Origin: an uncultured Pseudomonadales bacterium
GTDB taxonomy: Bacteria; Pseudomonadota; Gammaproteobacteria; Pseudomonadales; Cellvibrionaceae
Assembly: GCA_947489425.1 (NCBI GenBank)
Contig: CANLDL010000003.1
Location: forward strand, 1-64,000
Length of the DNA: 64,000 nt
Reading direction: 5' to 3'
Below are positions 20,032 through 30,394 of this stretch, one piece after another. The first letter of the stretch is position 1. The number at the start of each line of letters is the position of its first letter. A program made the position numbers and the translations under genes. Under the pieces are notes generated by a model. The model made no database searches and was not told the DNA's origin. It saw only the letters and a program-made list of their open reading frames with translations.

Positions 20032-20673
20032 TTATCTAGTAGCTATAGATAGCTTATCTCTAATAATGTTTACTAATATAGCCTCTACTTCCTTATAGTC
20101 AATGCCTGCAAAGGCTACATGCTCACTTAACTGAGTCATACGTAAGCCTGAATACCCGCATGGATTAATAAGGTCAAAAGGGGATAAATCCATATCGATG
20201 TTAATACTCATACCATGGAAACAACAACCTTTCCTAACTCGTAAGCCTAGAGAGGCTATCTTGTCATCGCGGTCACGCTGCTGAATATACACACCAGGTG
20301 CATCAGCTTTAGCAAAGGCAGCAATATCAAAATGCGCTAACAACTCGACAGCTGCCTGCTCAAGCAAACTAACCATCTCTCGCACACCCATACCGCGCCT
20401 GCGTAGGTCAATCAATGGGTAAACGACTAATTGCCCTGGCCCATGGTAAGTAACCTGCCCACCGCGATCGGACTGTATTACCGGTATAGAACCGGGGTTG
20501 AGTAAATGATCAGGCTTACCTGCCTGACCTTGTGTAAACACGGGGGGATGCTGAACCAGCCATATTTGATCTTGATCGTCTGAAGTGCGTGTATCAGTAA
20601 AGTCTGACATAGATTGCCAAACAGTCTGGTAATCTTGTAGGCCTAGATAATGTACATCAATATCCAGAGGCAC
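20032..20673 (-). CDS. lipB: Octanoyl-ACP:protein octanoyltransferase
   Basis: Transfers octanoate from acyl carrier protein to lipoyl domains, the step before LipA. Family motifs are [22 protein letters not shown] near residue 70, the lysine block [17 protein letters not shown] near 142, and the catalytic cysteine in [13 protein letters not shown] near 170. The 213 residues are typical. The start is GTG at 20673, sharing one base with the ybeD stop (TAGTG), which implies translational coupling. The N-terminal VHYLGLQDY matches other LipB proteins and supports this start. Confidence 0.97.
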   Translation of the reverse strand: MPLDIDVHYLGLQDYQTVWQSMSDFTDTRTSDDQDQIWLVQHPPVFTQGQAGKPDHLLNPGSIPVIQSDRGGQVTYHGPGQLVVYPLIDLRRRGMGVREMVSLLEQAAVELLAHFDIAAFAKADAPGVYIQQRDRDDKIASLGLRVRKGCCFHGMSINIDMDLSPFDLINPCGYSGLRMTQLSEHVAFAGIDYKEVEAILVNIIRDKLSIATR

Positions 20674-20945
20674 TATAGGACCATTTTTACCGCAGAATTA
20701 GCAACAAGCTTTTGATGATAGGCACTCAGCTGGTCTACACCAGTTGCAGTGATAAACAATGTCACCGAGTGAAATCTACCTTTACTACTTTTATTGACCT
20801 TGACCTTTTCGCGATCAAAACCCGGAGCAAACTGCTCAGTAACTTCAAAGACAAAATCAACCATTTGTTGATTGGCATCTCCCATCACTTTGATCATGTA
20901 ATCTTCACAGGGAAATTCAATTTTAGGCGGCTCTTGCTGACTCAC
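20673..20945 (-). CDS. ybeD: YbeD/DUF493 family regulatory protein
   Basis: Small cytoplasmic alpha/beta protein of the UPF0250/DUF493 family with an ACT-like fold. It has 90 residues, the family length. The characteristic start [17 protein letters not shown] and the later [17 protein letters not shown] are visible. The start codon is GTG (20945) with GGGG upstream. It sits between dacA and lipB exactly as in E. coli. The molecular role is not established for the family. Confidence 0.93.
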   Translation of the reverse strand: MSQQEPPKIEFPCEDYMIKVMGDANQQMVDFVFEVTEQFAPGFDREKVKVNKSSKGRFHSVTLFITATGVDQLSAYHQKLVANSAVKMVL

Positions 20946-20962
20946 GATAATACCCCGCTCAC

Positions 20963-22135
20963 CTATTCAGATATAAAACGGTGGAAGAACAAGGCAATAC
21001 CATCATAAATTCGGCTAAACGAACCCGCTTCTTCGACTTCCTGCAAGGATATTAAAGGGGAATTGAGCAGCTCCTCACCTTCGAGGGTTATGATAACGCT
21101 ACCTAGCTCTTGGTTTACACCAACCGGTGCCTCAATGACATTATCAACACTTGCCTTAGCAACCAGCTTATCCTCTGCACCACGAGGAATAGTCAAATAG
21201 ATATCTTTAGTGACACCAAGATCAATAGAATCTACCTGTCCTTTCCATACACGAGAGGTGGAAACAGTTGCATTTTTCTCATATAACTTATGGGTATGAT
21301 AGTAACGAAAACCATAAGCGAGTAATTTTTGCGATTCTTGCGCACGAGCATTATCGGAACGTGTACCCATGACAACAGATATCAAGCGCATACCTTCTTT
21401 TTCAGAGGAGGCAACTAAGCAATAGCCGGCTTCCTCTGTGTGGCCCGTTTTAAAACCATCAATGGTTTTGTCACGAAACAGTAGTTTGTTTCGGTTTGGC
21501 TGATTGATACCGTTATAGCTAAAGTATTTTTCGGAGTAGTATTTATAACTTTCTGGAAAATCAGTAATTAATGCTTTCGCCAAAATCGCAATATCGCGAG
21601 CACTTGAATAATGTCCTTCTTCAGGCCAACCGGTAGCATTCATAAAATGCGTATTACTCAAGCCTAATAGCTTAGCCTGCTGATTCATGACATCAACAAA
21701 GGCACTTTCACTACCAGCAACATGTTCTGCTAACGCAATAGTTGCATCATTTCCCGATTGGATAATCATACCGCGAACAAGGTCGATAACAGGCACTTGT
21801 GTACCCTCGCGGATAAACATTTTAGAGCCGCCTTTCTTCCAAGCCTCAACACTGATGTTGACCTTATCATCTAGACTAATCGAGCCCCGCTCAATCTCAG
21901 CTGAAACAATATAACTTGTCATTAATTTAGTAATACTGGCAGGAGGCAGTGCTTTGTCAGCATTTTTTTCGGCAAGTACACGCCCAGAGTTTGCGTCTAT
22001 CAATAAATAAGCTGTTGCAGCTAATTGAGGTGGCGCTGGGATAATAATCTGTCTAGGGTTTGGATTAGTAAAAGCAGCAGTAGAAAAAAAGAAGATAATT
22101 AAAGCATTAAGGGATAAAAAAATACGCTTGAACAT
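20963..22135 (-). CDS. dacA: D-alanyl-D-alanine carboxypeptidase (PBP5/6 type)
   Basis: Periplasmic low-molecular-weight penicillin-binding protein that trims the terminal D-Ala from peptidoglycan stem peptides. From the chosen ATG at 22135 a signal peptide ends near residue 23. Active-site motifs are S67-x-x-K70 in PPASITKLM, SGN in IIQSGNDATIAL near 125, and KTG in DGFKTGHTEEAGYC near 226. A C-terminal beta domain follows, and the tail SFSRIYDGIALFFHRFI is an amphipathic membrane anchor. The open frame extends 25 codons upstream without a sensible signal sequence, hence the shorter start. Confidence 0.95.
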   Translation of the reverse strand: MFKRIFLSLNALIIFFFSTAAFTNPNPRQIIIPAPPQLAATAYLLIDANSGRVLAEKNADKALPPASITKLMTSYIVSAEIERGSISLDDKVNISVEAWKKGGSKMFIREGTQVPVIDLVRGMIIQSGNDATIALAEHVAGSESAFVDVMNQQAKLLGLSNTHFMNATGWPEEGHYSSARDIAILAKALITDFPESYKYYSEKYFSYNGINQPNRNKLLFRDKTIDGFKTGHTEEAGYCLVASSEKEGMRLISVVMGTRSDNARAQESQKLLAYGFRYYHTHKLYEKNATVSTSRVWKGQVDSIDLGVTKDIYLTIPRGAEDKLVAKASVDNVIEAPVGVNQELGSVIITLEGEELLNSPLISLQEVEEAGSFSRIYDGIALFFHRFISE

Positions 22136-22246
22136 AAGAGTGCTAACAACCAGATTATTTATCAAAAGATGATGGAGTGTAACATAATTACAACGATTGA
22201 TTGCGAGCAAAAACTCACAAGAAAAAGGATATTTTAAAAACTGAAA

Positions 22247-23119
22247 CTAGTTATTACGAATATCGTTTTGAACAATATGCCCCTGACTTAAGCCTCTTTG
22301 TCGCAACAAGCTTTGAATTCCAACGACTTGTTGACGGCTATTGAATGGACCCACAAAGACACGATGCAATTTATCTCTACCGATAATAACATTAACCGCA
22401 TGGGAGACCACCCCGGCTATTTTATCTCTTAAAGTCTCGGCACTTTTAGGTTGCTGGAAAGCACCTAACTGCAAGTAAACATCACCAGAGCTACTAGCAC
22501 TAGCAACTGAAGATGTCACTGCTGGTACAGAAGGAATATTGCGATTATCTGTGACAGAAGCGGGGACAGGCACAGATGCGGTGTTTCTACCACCATTGGT
22601 AGGGGTTACATCAACAACATCAACTTGTGCAACGCCTGTAGCAATCACTCCAAGCTTTTTAGCTGCGGCATAACTTAGATCAATAATTCTATTTCCATGA
22701 AAAGGGCCTCGATCGTTTATTCTAACAACAATTGAGCGACCATTACCCACATGGGTAACACGCACATAACTGGGAATGGGCAAAGTTTTGTGAGCGGCGG
22801 TCATAGCAAACATATTATAAACCTCACCATTGGCGGTACGCCTACCATGAAATTTAGTACCATACCAAGAGGCCTCACCACGCTCTTTATATCCATGACT
22901 TGAAGGTAATACACGGTAAGTTTTCCCAAGTACCGTATATTTAGGTGCGTTACCCGCTCGTGTTCGCACAACAGGAGCAGGCCTTGCATCGGGAATAGTA
23001 GATACATCCACTGTTTGTGCGGGCCGACCATCTTGTGATGGTTTGAGCACAGGTATACGGTTAGGTGCAGAACATGCGCTCAATAAAACCACCAACAATG
23101 TTATAACATAAAAACGCAT
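22247..23119 (-). CDS. rlpA: Septal ring lytic transglycosylase lipoprotein RlpA
   Basis: Outer-membrane lipoprotein that cleaves denuded glycan strands. The lipobox LLSAC is at about residue 16 of the chosen start, ATG 23119, which has GGGG upstream. The frame is open further up but overlaps mltB without a signal. The double-psi beta-barrel domain contains ERGEASWYGTKFHGRRTANGE near 85 and VRINDRGPFHGNRIIDLSYAAA near 140. After a Ser/Pro/Val linker, a C-terminal SPOR domain (about 215-290) begins VYLQLGAFQQPKSAE and would bind denuded peptidoglycan at the septum. Confidence 0.94.
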   Translation of the reverse strand: MRFYVITLLVVLLSACSAPNRIPVLKPSQDGRPAQTVDVSTIPDARPAPVVRTRAGNAPKYTVLGKTYRVLPSSHGYKERGEASWYGTKFHGRRTANGEVYNMFAMTAAHKTLPIPSYVRVTHVGNGRSIVVRINDRGPFHGNRIIDLSYAAAKKLGVIATGVAQVDVVDVTPTNGGRNTASVPVPASVTDNRNIPSVPAVTSSVASASSSGDVYLQLGAFQQPKSAETLRDKIAGVVSHAVNVIIGRDKLHRVFVGPFNSRQQVVGIQSLLRQRGLSQGHIVQNDIRNN

Positions 23120-23166
23120 ATCAACCCCGAACATCTCGTTTGACTTACAGAACACATTCAGAAGAA

Positions 23167-24177
23167 TTAAGAAGGGTTCTTCGCCTGCTCTATCTCTTGA
23201 CTCAATTGCCATACAGCCATTGCATACAGACGGCTATGGTTATAACGTGTAATGACATAAAAATTATGTAAACCCAGCCAAAACTCATCACCCCACGCAC
23301 CTTTTAAGCGCATCGCTGTCGCATTGCCTTCGTTCTTGACTGACTTAACCGGTGTAAACCCCTTTTTACTTAATGCATCAAGCGTTAACGAAGGTTTTAG
23401 TGATTTATTAATTAGCGATTCGTCTTTATCTTTTGCAATTTTGCTTCTAACAGCCACATCTTGATTCGGTTTCCAGCCATGGCGTTTAAAATAATTAGCG
23501 ACACTACCAATGGCATCATCCGTATTGTTCCAAATATCTGCAAAACCATCTTTATCGTAATCTATAGCATAAGCGCGATAGCTAGAGGGAATAAACTGAC
23601 CGTAACCCATGGCACCAGCATAAGACCCAACAAGCTCTAGCGGGTTTTGCTTTTGCTCACGAGAGAGCAATAAAAACTCTTTAAGCTCTTTTCTGAAAAA
23701 TTTACTACGGGGTGGATAATCGAATGCCAACGTACTCAATGCATCTATTACACGATAGCTACCTTTATTCTCACCATAGCGCGTTTCTACGCCAATAATC
23801 GCTACAATAATTTCTGCAGGCACACCAAACTCTTGCTCTACTTTAGTCAGCGTCTCCTTGTTTTTCTCCCAAAAGCCGACACCTTTTTGAATCCGCGATT
23901 TGGTCACAAATATTTTCCGGTATTGCGCCCATGTCAAACGCTTTTCTGCGGGTCTGGAAATCGCATCTAAAATAGATTGCTTTTTAGCTGCGCTGGCAAA
24001 CCACTCGGCAACTTCAGCTTGGTTAAAGTTATGCTCTTTCGCAACCTCTTGCACAAACTGGTTCGCAAGCTCGTTACTGTGGTAGGACTCTTTATTTGAA
24101 TCATGGTCTGCAGATGCGGTATTTACCAATAAAACACCTAAAGACAGACTCGCACCCCATAAAATTTTTCGTATCAT
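23167..24177 (-). CDS. mltB: Lytic murein transglycosylase B
   Basis: Periplasmic or membrane-associated lytic transglycosylase that cuts MurNAc-GlcNAc bonds to form anhydromuropeptides. The signal peptide is residues 1-23 (ending TASA), with no lipobox cysteine. The catalytic glutamate is E131 in IIGVETRYGENKGSYRV. SYAGAMGYGQFIPSSYRAYA near 210 and GFADIWNNTDDAIGSVANYF near 238 are MltB blocks. The 336 residues are normal. It starts 4 bp after rodA stops, and the product feeds the recycling route that uses the anmK gene elsewhere in the window. Confidence 0.95.
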   Translation of the reverse strand: MIRKILWGASLSLGVLLVNTASADHDSNKESYHSNELANQFVQEVAKEHNFNQAEVAEWFASAAKKQSILDAISRPAEKRLTWAQYRKIFVTKSRIQKGVGFWEKNKETLTKVEQEFGVPAEIIVAIIGVETRYGENKGSYRVIDALSTLAFDYPPRSKFFRKELKEFLLLSREQKQNPLELVGSYAGAMGYGQFIPSSYRAYAIDYDKDGFADIWNNTDDAIGSVANYFKRHGWKPNQDVAVRSKIAKDKDESLINKSLKPSLTLDALSKKGFTPVKSVKNEGNATAMRLKGAWGDEFWLGLHNFYVITRYNHSRLYAMAVWQLSQEIEQAKNPS

Positions 24178-24181
24178 TTGA

Positions 24182-25342
24182 TCACCGATTATGCGTAATT
24201 CTTGGAGGCTCAGTACTAATCCCCATTAATAAACCAAAACCCAACATCAACGTAACAAGTGATGTACCACCTAAACTAACCAAAGGCAGGGGCACACCAA
24301 CAACAGGCAATAAACCTGATACCATGCCGATATTAACAAAAACATAAACAAAAAAAGTTAACGTAATACTACCAGCTAATAAACGCCTAAAGCTATCTTG
24401 CGCATTAATGGCAATAAACAGCCCTCGGGAAATTATTAGCAAATAAAGTACTATCAGCCCAAGCACGCCCATAAAACCAAATTCTTCGGCGAGCACTGCA
24501 ATAATAAAATCCGTGTGACTCTCTGGCAAAAAATCTAGATGCGACTGGGTGCCATCAAGCCAGCCTTTACCATCGACCCCACCGGAACCTATAGCCGTTT
24601 TTGACTGAATAATATTCCAACCAGCGCCTAGCTTATCTGCCTCTGGATCAAATAAAGTCAAGATCCGTCTGCGCTGATAATCGTGTAAAACATAGTGCCA
24701 CATGGGCCAAATACTGGCCACAAGCAACACAACTGCCGATAAAATATAACGCCAGCGAAGTCCTGCATAAAATAAAACCACCAAGCCCGATATTGCCACC
24801 AAAATTGATGTACCCAAGTCAGGTTGTTTTACTATCAGTACTGTTGGCATAGCAACCAACACAAGCGACCAAAATACATGCTTGAAACGAGGCGGTAATG
24901 ATTTATTAGACAAATAAGCCGCAATAGCTATAGGCATTGCAAGTTTCATCATCTCTGATGGTTGGAATCTTATACTACCCAAACTTAACCAACGCTGAGC
25001 ACCTTTTGCACCTACACCAAAAAACAGCACTAACACTAACAAACCTAGCGCGCCTAAATAAAATAGGACAGACCAACGTGAAAAGTAATCTAGCCTTATT
25101 TGCGCAACGGTAAACATACCTATATATGCAATGGTAAAAAAAACAACTTGGCGCTTTATTAAGCTGCTATTACCTTCACTAGCACTATAGAGCACCACCA
25201 AACCAAAGGTCGTTAGCGCTAATAATAAAAGTAATAGTATCGGGTCAAGATGTACTACTCGCCAAAAGCTACGTCGACGCCTTAGATCGTGACTTGCCTC
25301 GGGCATACGACGAATAAAATCTTGCCGATTATAAGCCAGCAT
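24182..25342 (-). CDS. rodA: Peptidoglycan glycosyltransferase RodA
   Basis: SEDS-family integral membrane glycosyltransferase that polymerises glycan strands in the elongasome with PBP2. About ten hydrophobic helices span 386 residues. Family motifs include GAQRWLSLGSIRFQPSEMMKLAMPI near 115, KQPDLGTSIL near 172, LPESHTDFIIAVLAEEFGF near 277 and the terminal PLPLVSLGGTSLVTLMLGFGLLM. The start shares a base with the mrdA stop (25342), so translation is coupled to PBP2. Confidence 0.97.
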   Translation of the reverse strand: MLAYNRQDFIRRMPEASHDLRRRRSFWRVVHLDPILLLLLLALTTFGLVVLYSASEGNSSLIKRQVVFFTIAYIGMFTVAQIRLDYFSRWSVLFYLGALGLLVLVLFFGVGAKGAQRWLSLGSIRFQPSEMMKLAMPIAIAAYLSNKSLPPRFKHVFWSLVLVAMPTVLIVKQPDLGTSILVAISGLVVLFYAGLRWRYILSAVVLLVASIWPMWHYVLHDYQRRRILTLFDPEADKLGAGWNIIQSKTAIGSGGVDGKGWLDGTQSHLDFLPESHTDFIIAVLAEEFGFMGVLGLIVLYLLIISRGLFIAINAQDSFRRLLAGSITLTFFVYVFVNIGMVSGLLPVVGVPLPLVSLGGTSLVTLMLGFGLLMGISTEPPRITHNR

Positions 25343-27288
25343 TAATCAGCGCTCCGCGGACCCAGTTCAACAAGTGGTGATTGCGAGTCACTATCAGCAG
25401 AGCGGTATTTCAATATATTGGAAGCCAACTTAACAGTCGTCTGCTGAGTTGGTTTTTTATGTAACAAGTGTGCATCAAACATTTTTCTAGCAATAGGGGC
25501 AGCAGTACCCGAGCCGGATTCGCCATTCTCAACAATAACCGATACGGCTATTTTTGGATTATCTAACGGCGCAAAACCAACAAAAAGCGCATGATCGCGA
25601 TGCCTTTCCTTTAATGCTTCGGAATCATATTTTTCGTTTTGCTTAATACCAACGACTTGAGCAGTGCCTGTTTTACCTGCCATCAAATAAGAGGATTTGC
25701 TACCCGCACGTCTAGCGGTACCGTTAGACGCATGCATCACATCTTTCATTGCTTTAAAAATGTGATCCCAGTAACGATCGTCTGTTTCTATTTGATTAAT
25801 GATTTTAGGGGGCAATAGCTCACCATCGACGGATTTAACCACTTGCGGCTGCAAATGCTTACCGCGGTTAGCAATAGTCGTTACCATTGTTGCTAATTGC
25901 AGTGGCGTTGCTAACGCATAACCCTGTCCAATACCAAGGTTTATAGTGTCGCCAGGAAACCAAGGCAAGCGCTGGGTTTGTTTTTTCCACTCCCTAGACG
26001 GCCATAAGCCTCTTCTCTCACTAGGGAGATCAATACCTGTTTTTTCTCCTAAGCCAAATTGCGAACCAAAGTTATGGATCCGGTCCACCCCCATGCGAAA
26101 GGCAAGATCATAAAAAAAGGTGTCAGATGATTGCACAATCGCCTTATGTACATTCACAATACCGTGACCCGTGCGCTTCCAGTCTCGGTACAGGCGATTA
26201 TCGTTTTCTAGCTGGTAATAACCCGGGTCAAAAATCTTATAGCTACGACTAATAACCTTCTCGCTCAAACCCGCCAAACCCATCATTGGCTTAACCGTAG
26301 AGGCCGGAGGGTAACGCCCCTGTAAAGCACGATCAAACAGAGGAATATCTAAACTATTACGCAGTGCATTATAGTTTTTGTGGCTGATTCCGGTTACAAA
26401 TAAATTAGGATCATAACTTGGAGAGCTTACAATAGAGAGCACCCCGCCGGTCTCAACATCGATAGCGACAACAGCGCCTCGACGATCGCCTAAGGCATCA
26501 ACGGCTACCTGTTGCAAGTAGCTATCAATATGTAGCTGAAGGTCTTTACCCTGAATAGGGTTTTGCTGTTCTAGCGTCCTTAAAACACGTATACGTGCAT
26601 TGACCTCTACATTGCGGTAACCAACCTCACCAAATAAAATATCTTCGTAAGACTTTTCTAAACCAATTTTTCCAATCGTGTGAACACCTTGATAACGCTT
26701 AATTTGCTCTTCATCAAAATTATTCCACTCACGGTCATTAATTTTGCCAACGTAGCCGATACTGTGGGCAAATAATGCCCCCGCAGGATAATGCCTCACA
26801 AGCTTTGCTTGTACTTCCACACCATCAAGTCGATATTCATTAACCGCTATTTTGGCAATCTCTTCTTCGGTTAAACGAAAACGCAAAGGAATAGCCTGAT
26901 AGGGCCGACGATTGGCTTTTAGCGATTTATAAAAGTCATCGACATGACTATCATTAACTGTGACTAATGTCCGCAGTAGTTCGATAGTTTTATCGATATT
27001 TCTTATATTTTCAGGCACTAGCGAAAGAATATAGCTGGGGCGGTTATCAGCAAGTAGTTTGCCATCAGCATCGAAGATCAATCCACGCTGGGGGCTAATA
27101 GTTTGTACAAGAATACGGTTATTGTCGGACTGAGTTGCATAGTCCTCATGATTGATGACTTGTAAACTATAATAGCGATAAAGCAATACAGCCGTAAGTC
27201 CAAGAATCAATATCGAGGTCAATAAAACTCGGCCAGTAAAAGTACGGGACTCGATATGATAATTTTTAAAGTGTTGGTGCTCTTGCAT
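25342..27288 (-). CDS. mrdA: Penicillin-binding protein 2 (transpeptidase)
   Basis: Inner-membrane class B penicillin-binding protein that cross-links peptidoglycan during rod elongation. One transmembrane helix lies near residues 20-40. The pedestal/dimerisation domain has RGLIFDADGKLLADNRPSY near 70. The transpeptidase domain carries SxxK in PPASTVKPMMG near 329, SSD in VQSSDTFFYD near 387, and KTG in MAGKTGTAQVVG near 540. The length of 648 agrees with PBP2 (633 in E. coli). It sits between rlmH and rodA in the conserved order. Confidence 0.97.
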   Translation of the reverse strand: MQEHQHFKNYHIESRTFTGRVLLTSILILGLTAVLLYRYYSLQVINHEDYATQSDNNRILVQTISPQRGLIFDADGKLLADNRPSYILSLVPENIRNIDKTIELLRTLVTVNDSHVDDFYKSLKANRRPYQAIPLRFRLTEEEIAKIAVNEYRLDGVEVQAKLVRHYPAGALFAHSIGYVGKINDREWNNFDEEQIKRYQGVHTIGKIGLEKSYEDILFGEVGYRNVEVNARIRVLRTLEQQNPIQGKDLQLHIDSYLQQVAVDALGDRRGAVVAIDVETGGVLSIVSSPSYDPNLFVTGISHKNYNALRNSLDIPLFDRALQGRYPPASTVKPMMGLAGLSEKVISRSYKIFDPGYYQLENDNRLYRDWKRTGHGIVNVHKAIVQSSDTFFYDLAFRMGVDRIHNFGSQFGLGEKTGIDLPSERRGLWPSREWKKQTQRLPWFPGDTINLGIGQGYALATPLQLATMVTTIANRGKHLQPQVVKSVDGELLPPKIINQIETDDRYWDHIFKAMKDVMHASNGTARRAGSKSSYLMAGKTGTAQVVGIKQNEKYDSEALKERHRDHALFVGFAPLDNPKIAVSVIVENGESGSGTAAPIARKMFDAHLLHKKPTQQTTVKLASNILKYRSADSDSQSPLVELGPRSAD

Positions 27289-27321
27289 TAAATAAAATTG
27301 ATCACTCTATTACCAGCCCTT

Positions 27322-27789
27322 CTATTTATGATAAGGATGGTTATTTAACAGACTCCAGCTACGGTATAATTGCTCTACCAACACGATACGTACCAATGGG
27401 TGCGGCAAAGTAAGAGCAGATAAAGACCATCTCTGATTGGCGCGACTTAGGCATTTAGCACTTAAACCGTCAGGGCCACCAACTAATAGCGCCACATCCT
27501 GCCCTGACATTTGCCACTGTGAGGCCTCGGCCGACAACTGCTCCGTCGACCATGCCTTGCCTTTCATATCCAAGGCAACCACATGTTCTTGAGCCTTAAT
27601 GGCTGTCATCATGGCTTCGCCTTCTGCTTCAATCGCTTTATTCACATCCTGTGATTTACCACGATGCCCAACAGCTAACTCTACCCAGTCAAACTTCCAT
27701 TCTCGTGGCAGGCGTTTTTGGTATTCCTGCACCCCCTGTACAACCCAAGATGGCATTTTTGTACCAACAGCTAGTACACGTATGTGCAT
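27322..27789 (-). CDS. rlmH: 23S rRNA pseudouridine-1915 N3-methyltransferase
   Basis: SPOUT methyltransferase that modifies the pseudouridine at position 1915 in helix 69 of 23S rRNA. The 155 residues match the family size. The N-terminal MHIRVLAVGTKMPSWV, the SAM-knot segment ALLVGGPDGLS near 102 and the C-terminal HPLVRIVLVEQLYRSW...HPYHK are all typical. It lies between rsfS and mrdA, as in most gammaproteobacteria. Confidence 0.97.
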   Translation of the reverse strand: MHIRVLAVGTKMPSWVVQGVQEYQKRLPREWKFDWVELAVGHRGKSQDVNKAIEAEGEAMMTAIKAQEHVVALDMKGKAWSTEQLSAEASQWQMSGQDVALLVGGPDGLSAKCLSRANQRWSLSALTLPHPLVRIVLVEQLYRSWSLLNNHPYHK

Positions 27790-27878
27790 AGTCTAACCTT
27801 CTTTATAAACCACTTCATATAGGCAATGCAACTATTTGATATTGCTAGCTTTACAAATCGAGCGAATAAAGCTCGACT

Positions 27879-28244
27879 TTAAACTTCTACCGATTCGTCA
27901 TCGGACTTTTCAATTGGAGTCCACAACTTCTCTAAATCGTAAAACTGCCTAGCCTGAGGCAGCATGACATGCACAACAATCGAGCCATAATCGACAAGCA
28001 CCCAATCAGATGCTTCCATCCCCTCTATACCTATTGGCCGTAAATCTCGCTTTTTAAGCTCATCGACAACGTTTCCAGCAAGGGATTTAACATGGCGGCT
28101 AGATGTCCCGGTGGCAATAACCAATGTATCCATAACATCGCTCATAGACATTACATCCAAGACAGATATGTCTTGCGCCTTTAGATCATCTAATGCATCA
28201 ACAACAATGCTATTCAGTTCTGTACCGTCTAATTCGTTCTTCAT
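27879..28244 (-). CDS. rsfS: Ribosomal silencing factor RsfS
   Basis: Binds uL14 on the large ribosomal subunit and blocks subunit joining under nutrient limitation. The 121 residues include the family blocks DALDDLKAQDISVLDV near 18, DTLVIATGTSSRHVKSLA near 45 and the WVLVDYGSIVVHVMLPQARQFYDLEKLW region near 86-113. It begins immediately after the nadD stop codon with no intervening base, indicating coupling. Confidence 0.97.
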   Translation of the reverse strand: MKNELDGTELNSIVVDALDDLKAQDISVLDVMSMSDVMDTLVIATGTSSRHVKSLAGNVVDELKKRDLRPIGIEGMEASDWVLVDYGSIVVHVMLPQARQFYDLEKLWTPIEKSDDESVEV

Positions 28245-28892
28245 TTAATATTTTTTCTCTGTAAAGCCATATAATTGATGGTTAACAATATAGTCGAAGA
28301 CGACCTTTGGTAGACCTTTAGGCCGAATACCTCGAGTCAATTGCTCGCGTATTGTAGTCGCCGACCACGCCAGCATAGGTTGTTTTATAGCAATAACCAT
28401 TCCTGCTGCTTCTGTATGAATTTTAGCAGCTGTTGAAACAGCTAGCCAATCCGCTAGAACTCCATGGTCAGGTAATTGATACCCTGGGCGCTGTAACACA
28501 CAAATATGCGCCAATTTTGGCAGCATTTGCCAATTATGCCAGCTTTGCAGGCCATTATACGCATCAGTACCCATCAACAATGTGATACTGACCTCGTCAC
28601 CCAACTCTTCTCGACATTCTTTTAGGGTATCTACCGTCCAAGATGGCTTATCGCGCTTCAACTCTCGGTCATCAACCAATAAACCATCAACATCACTAGC
28701 GGCAAGTTCAAGTAATAACAAGCGCTGCTCACTACTTAATTGTGGGGTATCTCTGTGAGGTGGTTGGTGGCACGGCAACAGCCTTACCTCATCCAACATC
28801 AGCACTTTTTTTGACTCGAGTGCCATTTGCAAATGGCCATCATGTACGGGGTCGAATGTTCCACCGAACAAACCTATTGTTTTTAAAGCCAT
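28245..28892 (-). CDS. nadD: Nicotinate-nucleotide adenylyltransferase
   Basis: Adenylylates nicotinate mononucleotide to deamido-NAD. The nucleotidyltransferase motif GLFGGTFDPVHDGHLQMA is at residues 7-24. The second motif, WSATTIREQLTRG, near 176 is the ISxTxxR-like phosphate site. SWTVDTLKECREELG near 86 is also conserved. The length of 215 is normal. It sits 21 bp after proA. Confidence 0.97.
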   Translation of the reverse strand: MALKTIGLFGGTFDPVHDGHLQMALESKKVLMLDEVRLLPCHQPPHRDTPQLSSEQRLLLLELAASDVDGLLVDDRELKRDKPSWTVDTLKECREELGDEVSITLLMGTDAYNGLQSWHNWQMLPKLAHICVLQRPGYQLPDHGVLADWLAVSTAAKIHTEAAGMVIAIKQPMLAWSATTIREQLTRGIRPKGLPKVVFDYIVNHQLYGFTEKKY

Positions 28893-28913
28893 TTGCTTAA
28901 TACACTGGATACA

Positions 28914-30167
28914 TCACTGGCGAATATGACCATCTCCAAAAACTATCCATTTTTGTGAAGTCAAACCCTCTAAACCAACAGGGCCTCGAGCATGAATTTT
29001 ATCGGTAGAAATACCAATCTCTGCACCTAAGCCATATTCGAAACCATCGGCAAAACGAGTCGATGCATTAATAATTACCGAGCTTGAATCAACTCGTGTC
29101 ATAAATTGACGGGCGCGTGAGATATCCTGAGTCACAATAGCTTCGGTGTGCCCAGAACTAAAGCGAGTGATATGCTCTATTGCTTCATCCATATCCTCAA
29201 CGATTCGAATAGATAACATAGCTGCCAAATATTCCGTAGCCCAATCTTCATCTGTCGCTAAATCCATATCGACGAGCTTACGTGTTTTTTCACAACCACA
29301 TAACTTGACGCCCTTTGCTATATAGGCATCTGCCAACTTTGGCAAAATAGCAGGAGCAATGGCATCGGCAATCAACAATGTCTCCATCGCATTACAAACA
29401 CCGTAGCGATGCGTTTTAGCATTCATGGCAATATCATAAGCTTTATCAAGATCAGCAAGATCGTCAATATAGACATGGCAAATACCATCGAGATGCTTAA
29501 TCACTGAGACAGTCGCATCATGGGTGATACGCTCAATCAGACTTTTACCGCCACGAGGCACAACAACATCAACGTATTGGTTCATAGTAATTAGCTCACC
29601 AACGGCTTCGCGATCAGTAACCTCTATCACCTGCACACAGCCTACCGGCAGGCCCACCTTCTCCAAGCCCTCGTGTATGCAGCGCGCAATCGCTTTATTG
29701 GAATTCAAGGCCTCTTTACCACCGCGCAAAATAGCTGCATTGCCCGATTTTAGGCAAAGGCTGGCGGCATCGATTGTGACATTCGGACGAGACTCATAAA
29801 TAATACCAACCACACCCAAAGGAACCCGCATTTTACCAACCTGGATTCCCGAAGGGCGATAAGTAAGGTCCGTTATTTCACCGCATGGATCTGGCAACTC
29901 AGCGACCTGCTGCAACCCCAAGATCATTTGATCAATACTGTTATCATCGAGGCTAAGACGATCAAGTAAAGCCGCGTCCAAACCATCAATCTCAGCCTGA
30001 GCCATATCTTTTTTATTTGCCGCGACTAAATCAACTCGATACTGATCCAGCATGGCAGCAATAGATAACAAGCCCGCATTTTTTAATTTGCTGTCAGCCA
30101 TTGCGATAAGACTTGCTGATGAGCGCGCTTTTGCGCCCAATTTCGCCATATATTCTTTTATATTCAT
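28914..30167 (-). CDS. proA: Gamma-glutamyl phosphate reductase
   Basis: Second step of proline synthesis: NADPH-dependent reduction of glutamyl-5-phosphate to the semialdehyde. Typical blocks are [35 protein letters not shown]-like segments near 120-150 and [12 protein letters not shown] near 208. The catalytic cysteine is in [14 protein letters not shown] near 255. [24 protein letters not shown], near the end, is diagnostic. The length is 417. As first gene of this block it probably carries the promoter for nadD onward; the 227 bp to the divergent kinase gene hold both promoters. Confidence 0.98.
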   Translation of the reverse strand: MNIKEYMAKLGAKARSSASLIAMADSKLKNAGLLSIAAMLDQYRVDLVAANKKDMAQAEIDGLDAALLDRLSLDDNSIDQMILGLQQVAELPDPCGEITDLTYRPSGIQVGKMRVPLGVVGIIYESRPNVTIDAASLCLKSGNAAILRGGKEALNSNKAIARCIHEGLEKVGLPVGCVQVIEVTDREAVGELITMNQYVDVVVPRGGKSLIERITHDATVSVIKHLDGICHVYIDDLADLDKAYDIAMNAKTHRYGVCNAMETLLIADAIAPAILPKLADAYIAKGVKLCGCEKTRKLVDMDLATDEDWATEYLAAMLSIRIVEDMDEAIEHITRFSSGHTEAIVTQDISRARQFMTRVDSSSVIINASTRFADGFEYGLGAEIGISTDKIHARGPVGLEGLTSQKWIVFGDGHIRQ

Positions 30168-30394
30168 ACCACTACTTTTTAATAAACTGGGTTAAAACAA
30201 CTCGAAAATGTCATTTGCACCCATCAGGTTCACAAAACCCTCTAATACCATATTTTCTGGGAGCCTGCATTATACAGACATACGCATTATTTACAGTACA
30301 CTTAGGTAAAATGAGCTATTATTAATAGCTAGAGTAAAACCATGCATTTTCTGTTTTCCTTCGTGACTAAAAATAAATACTAAACGCCAAAATA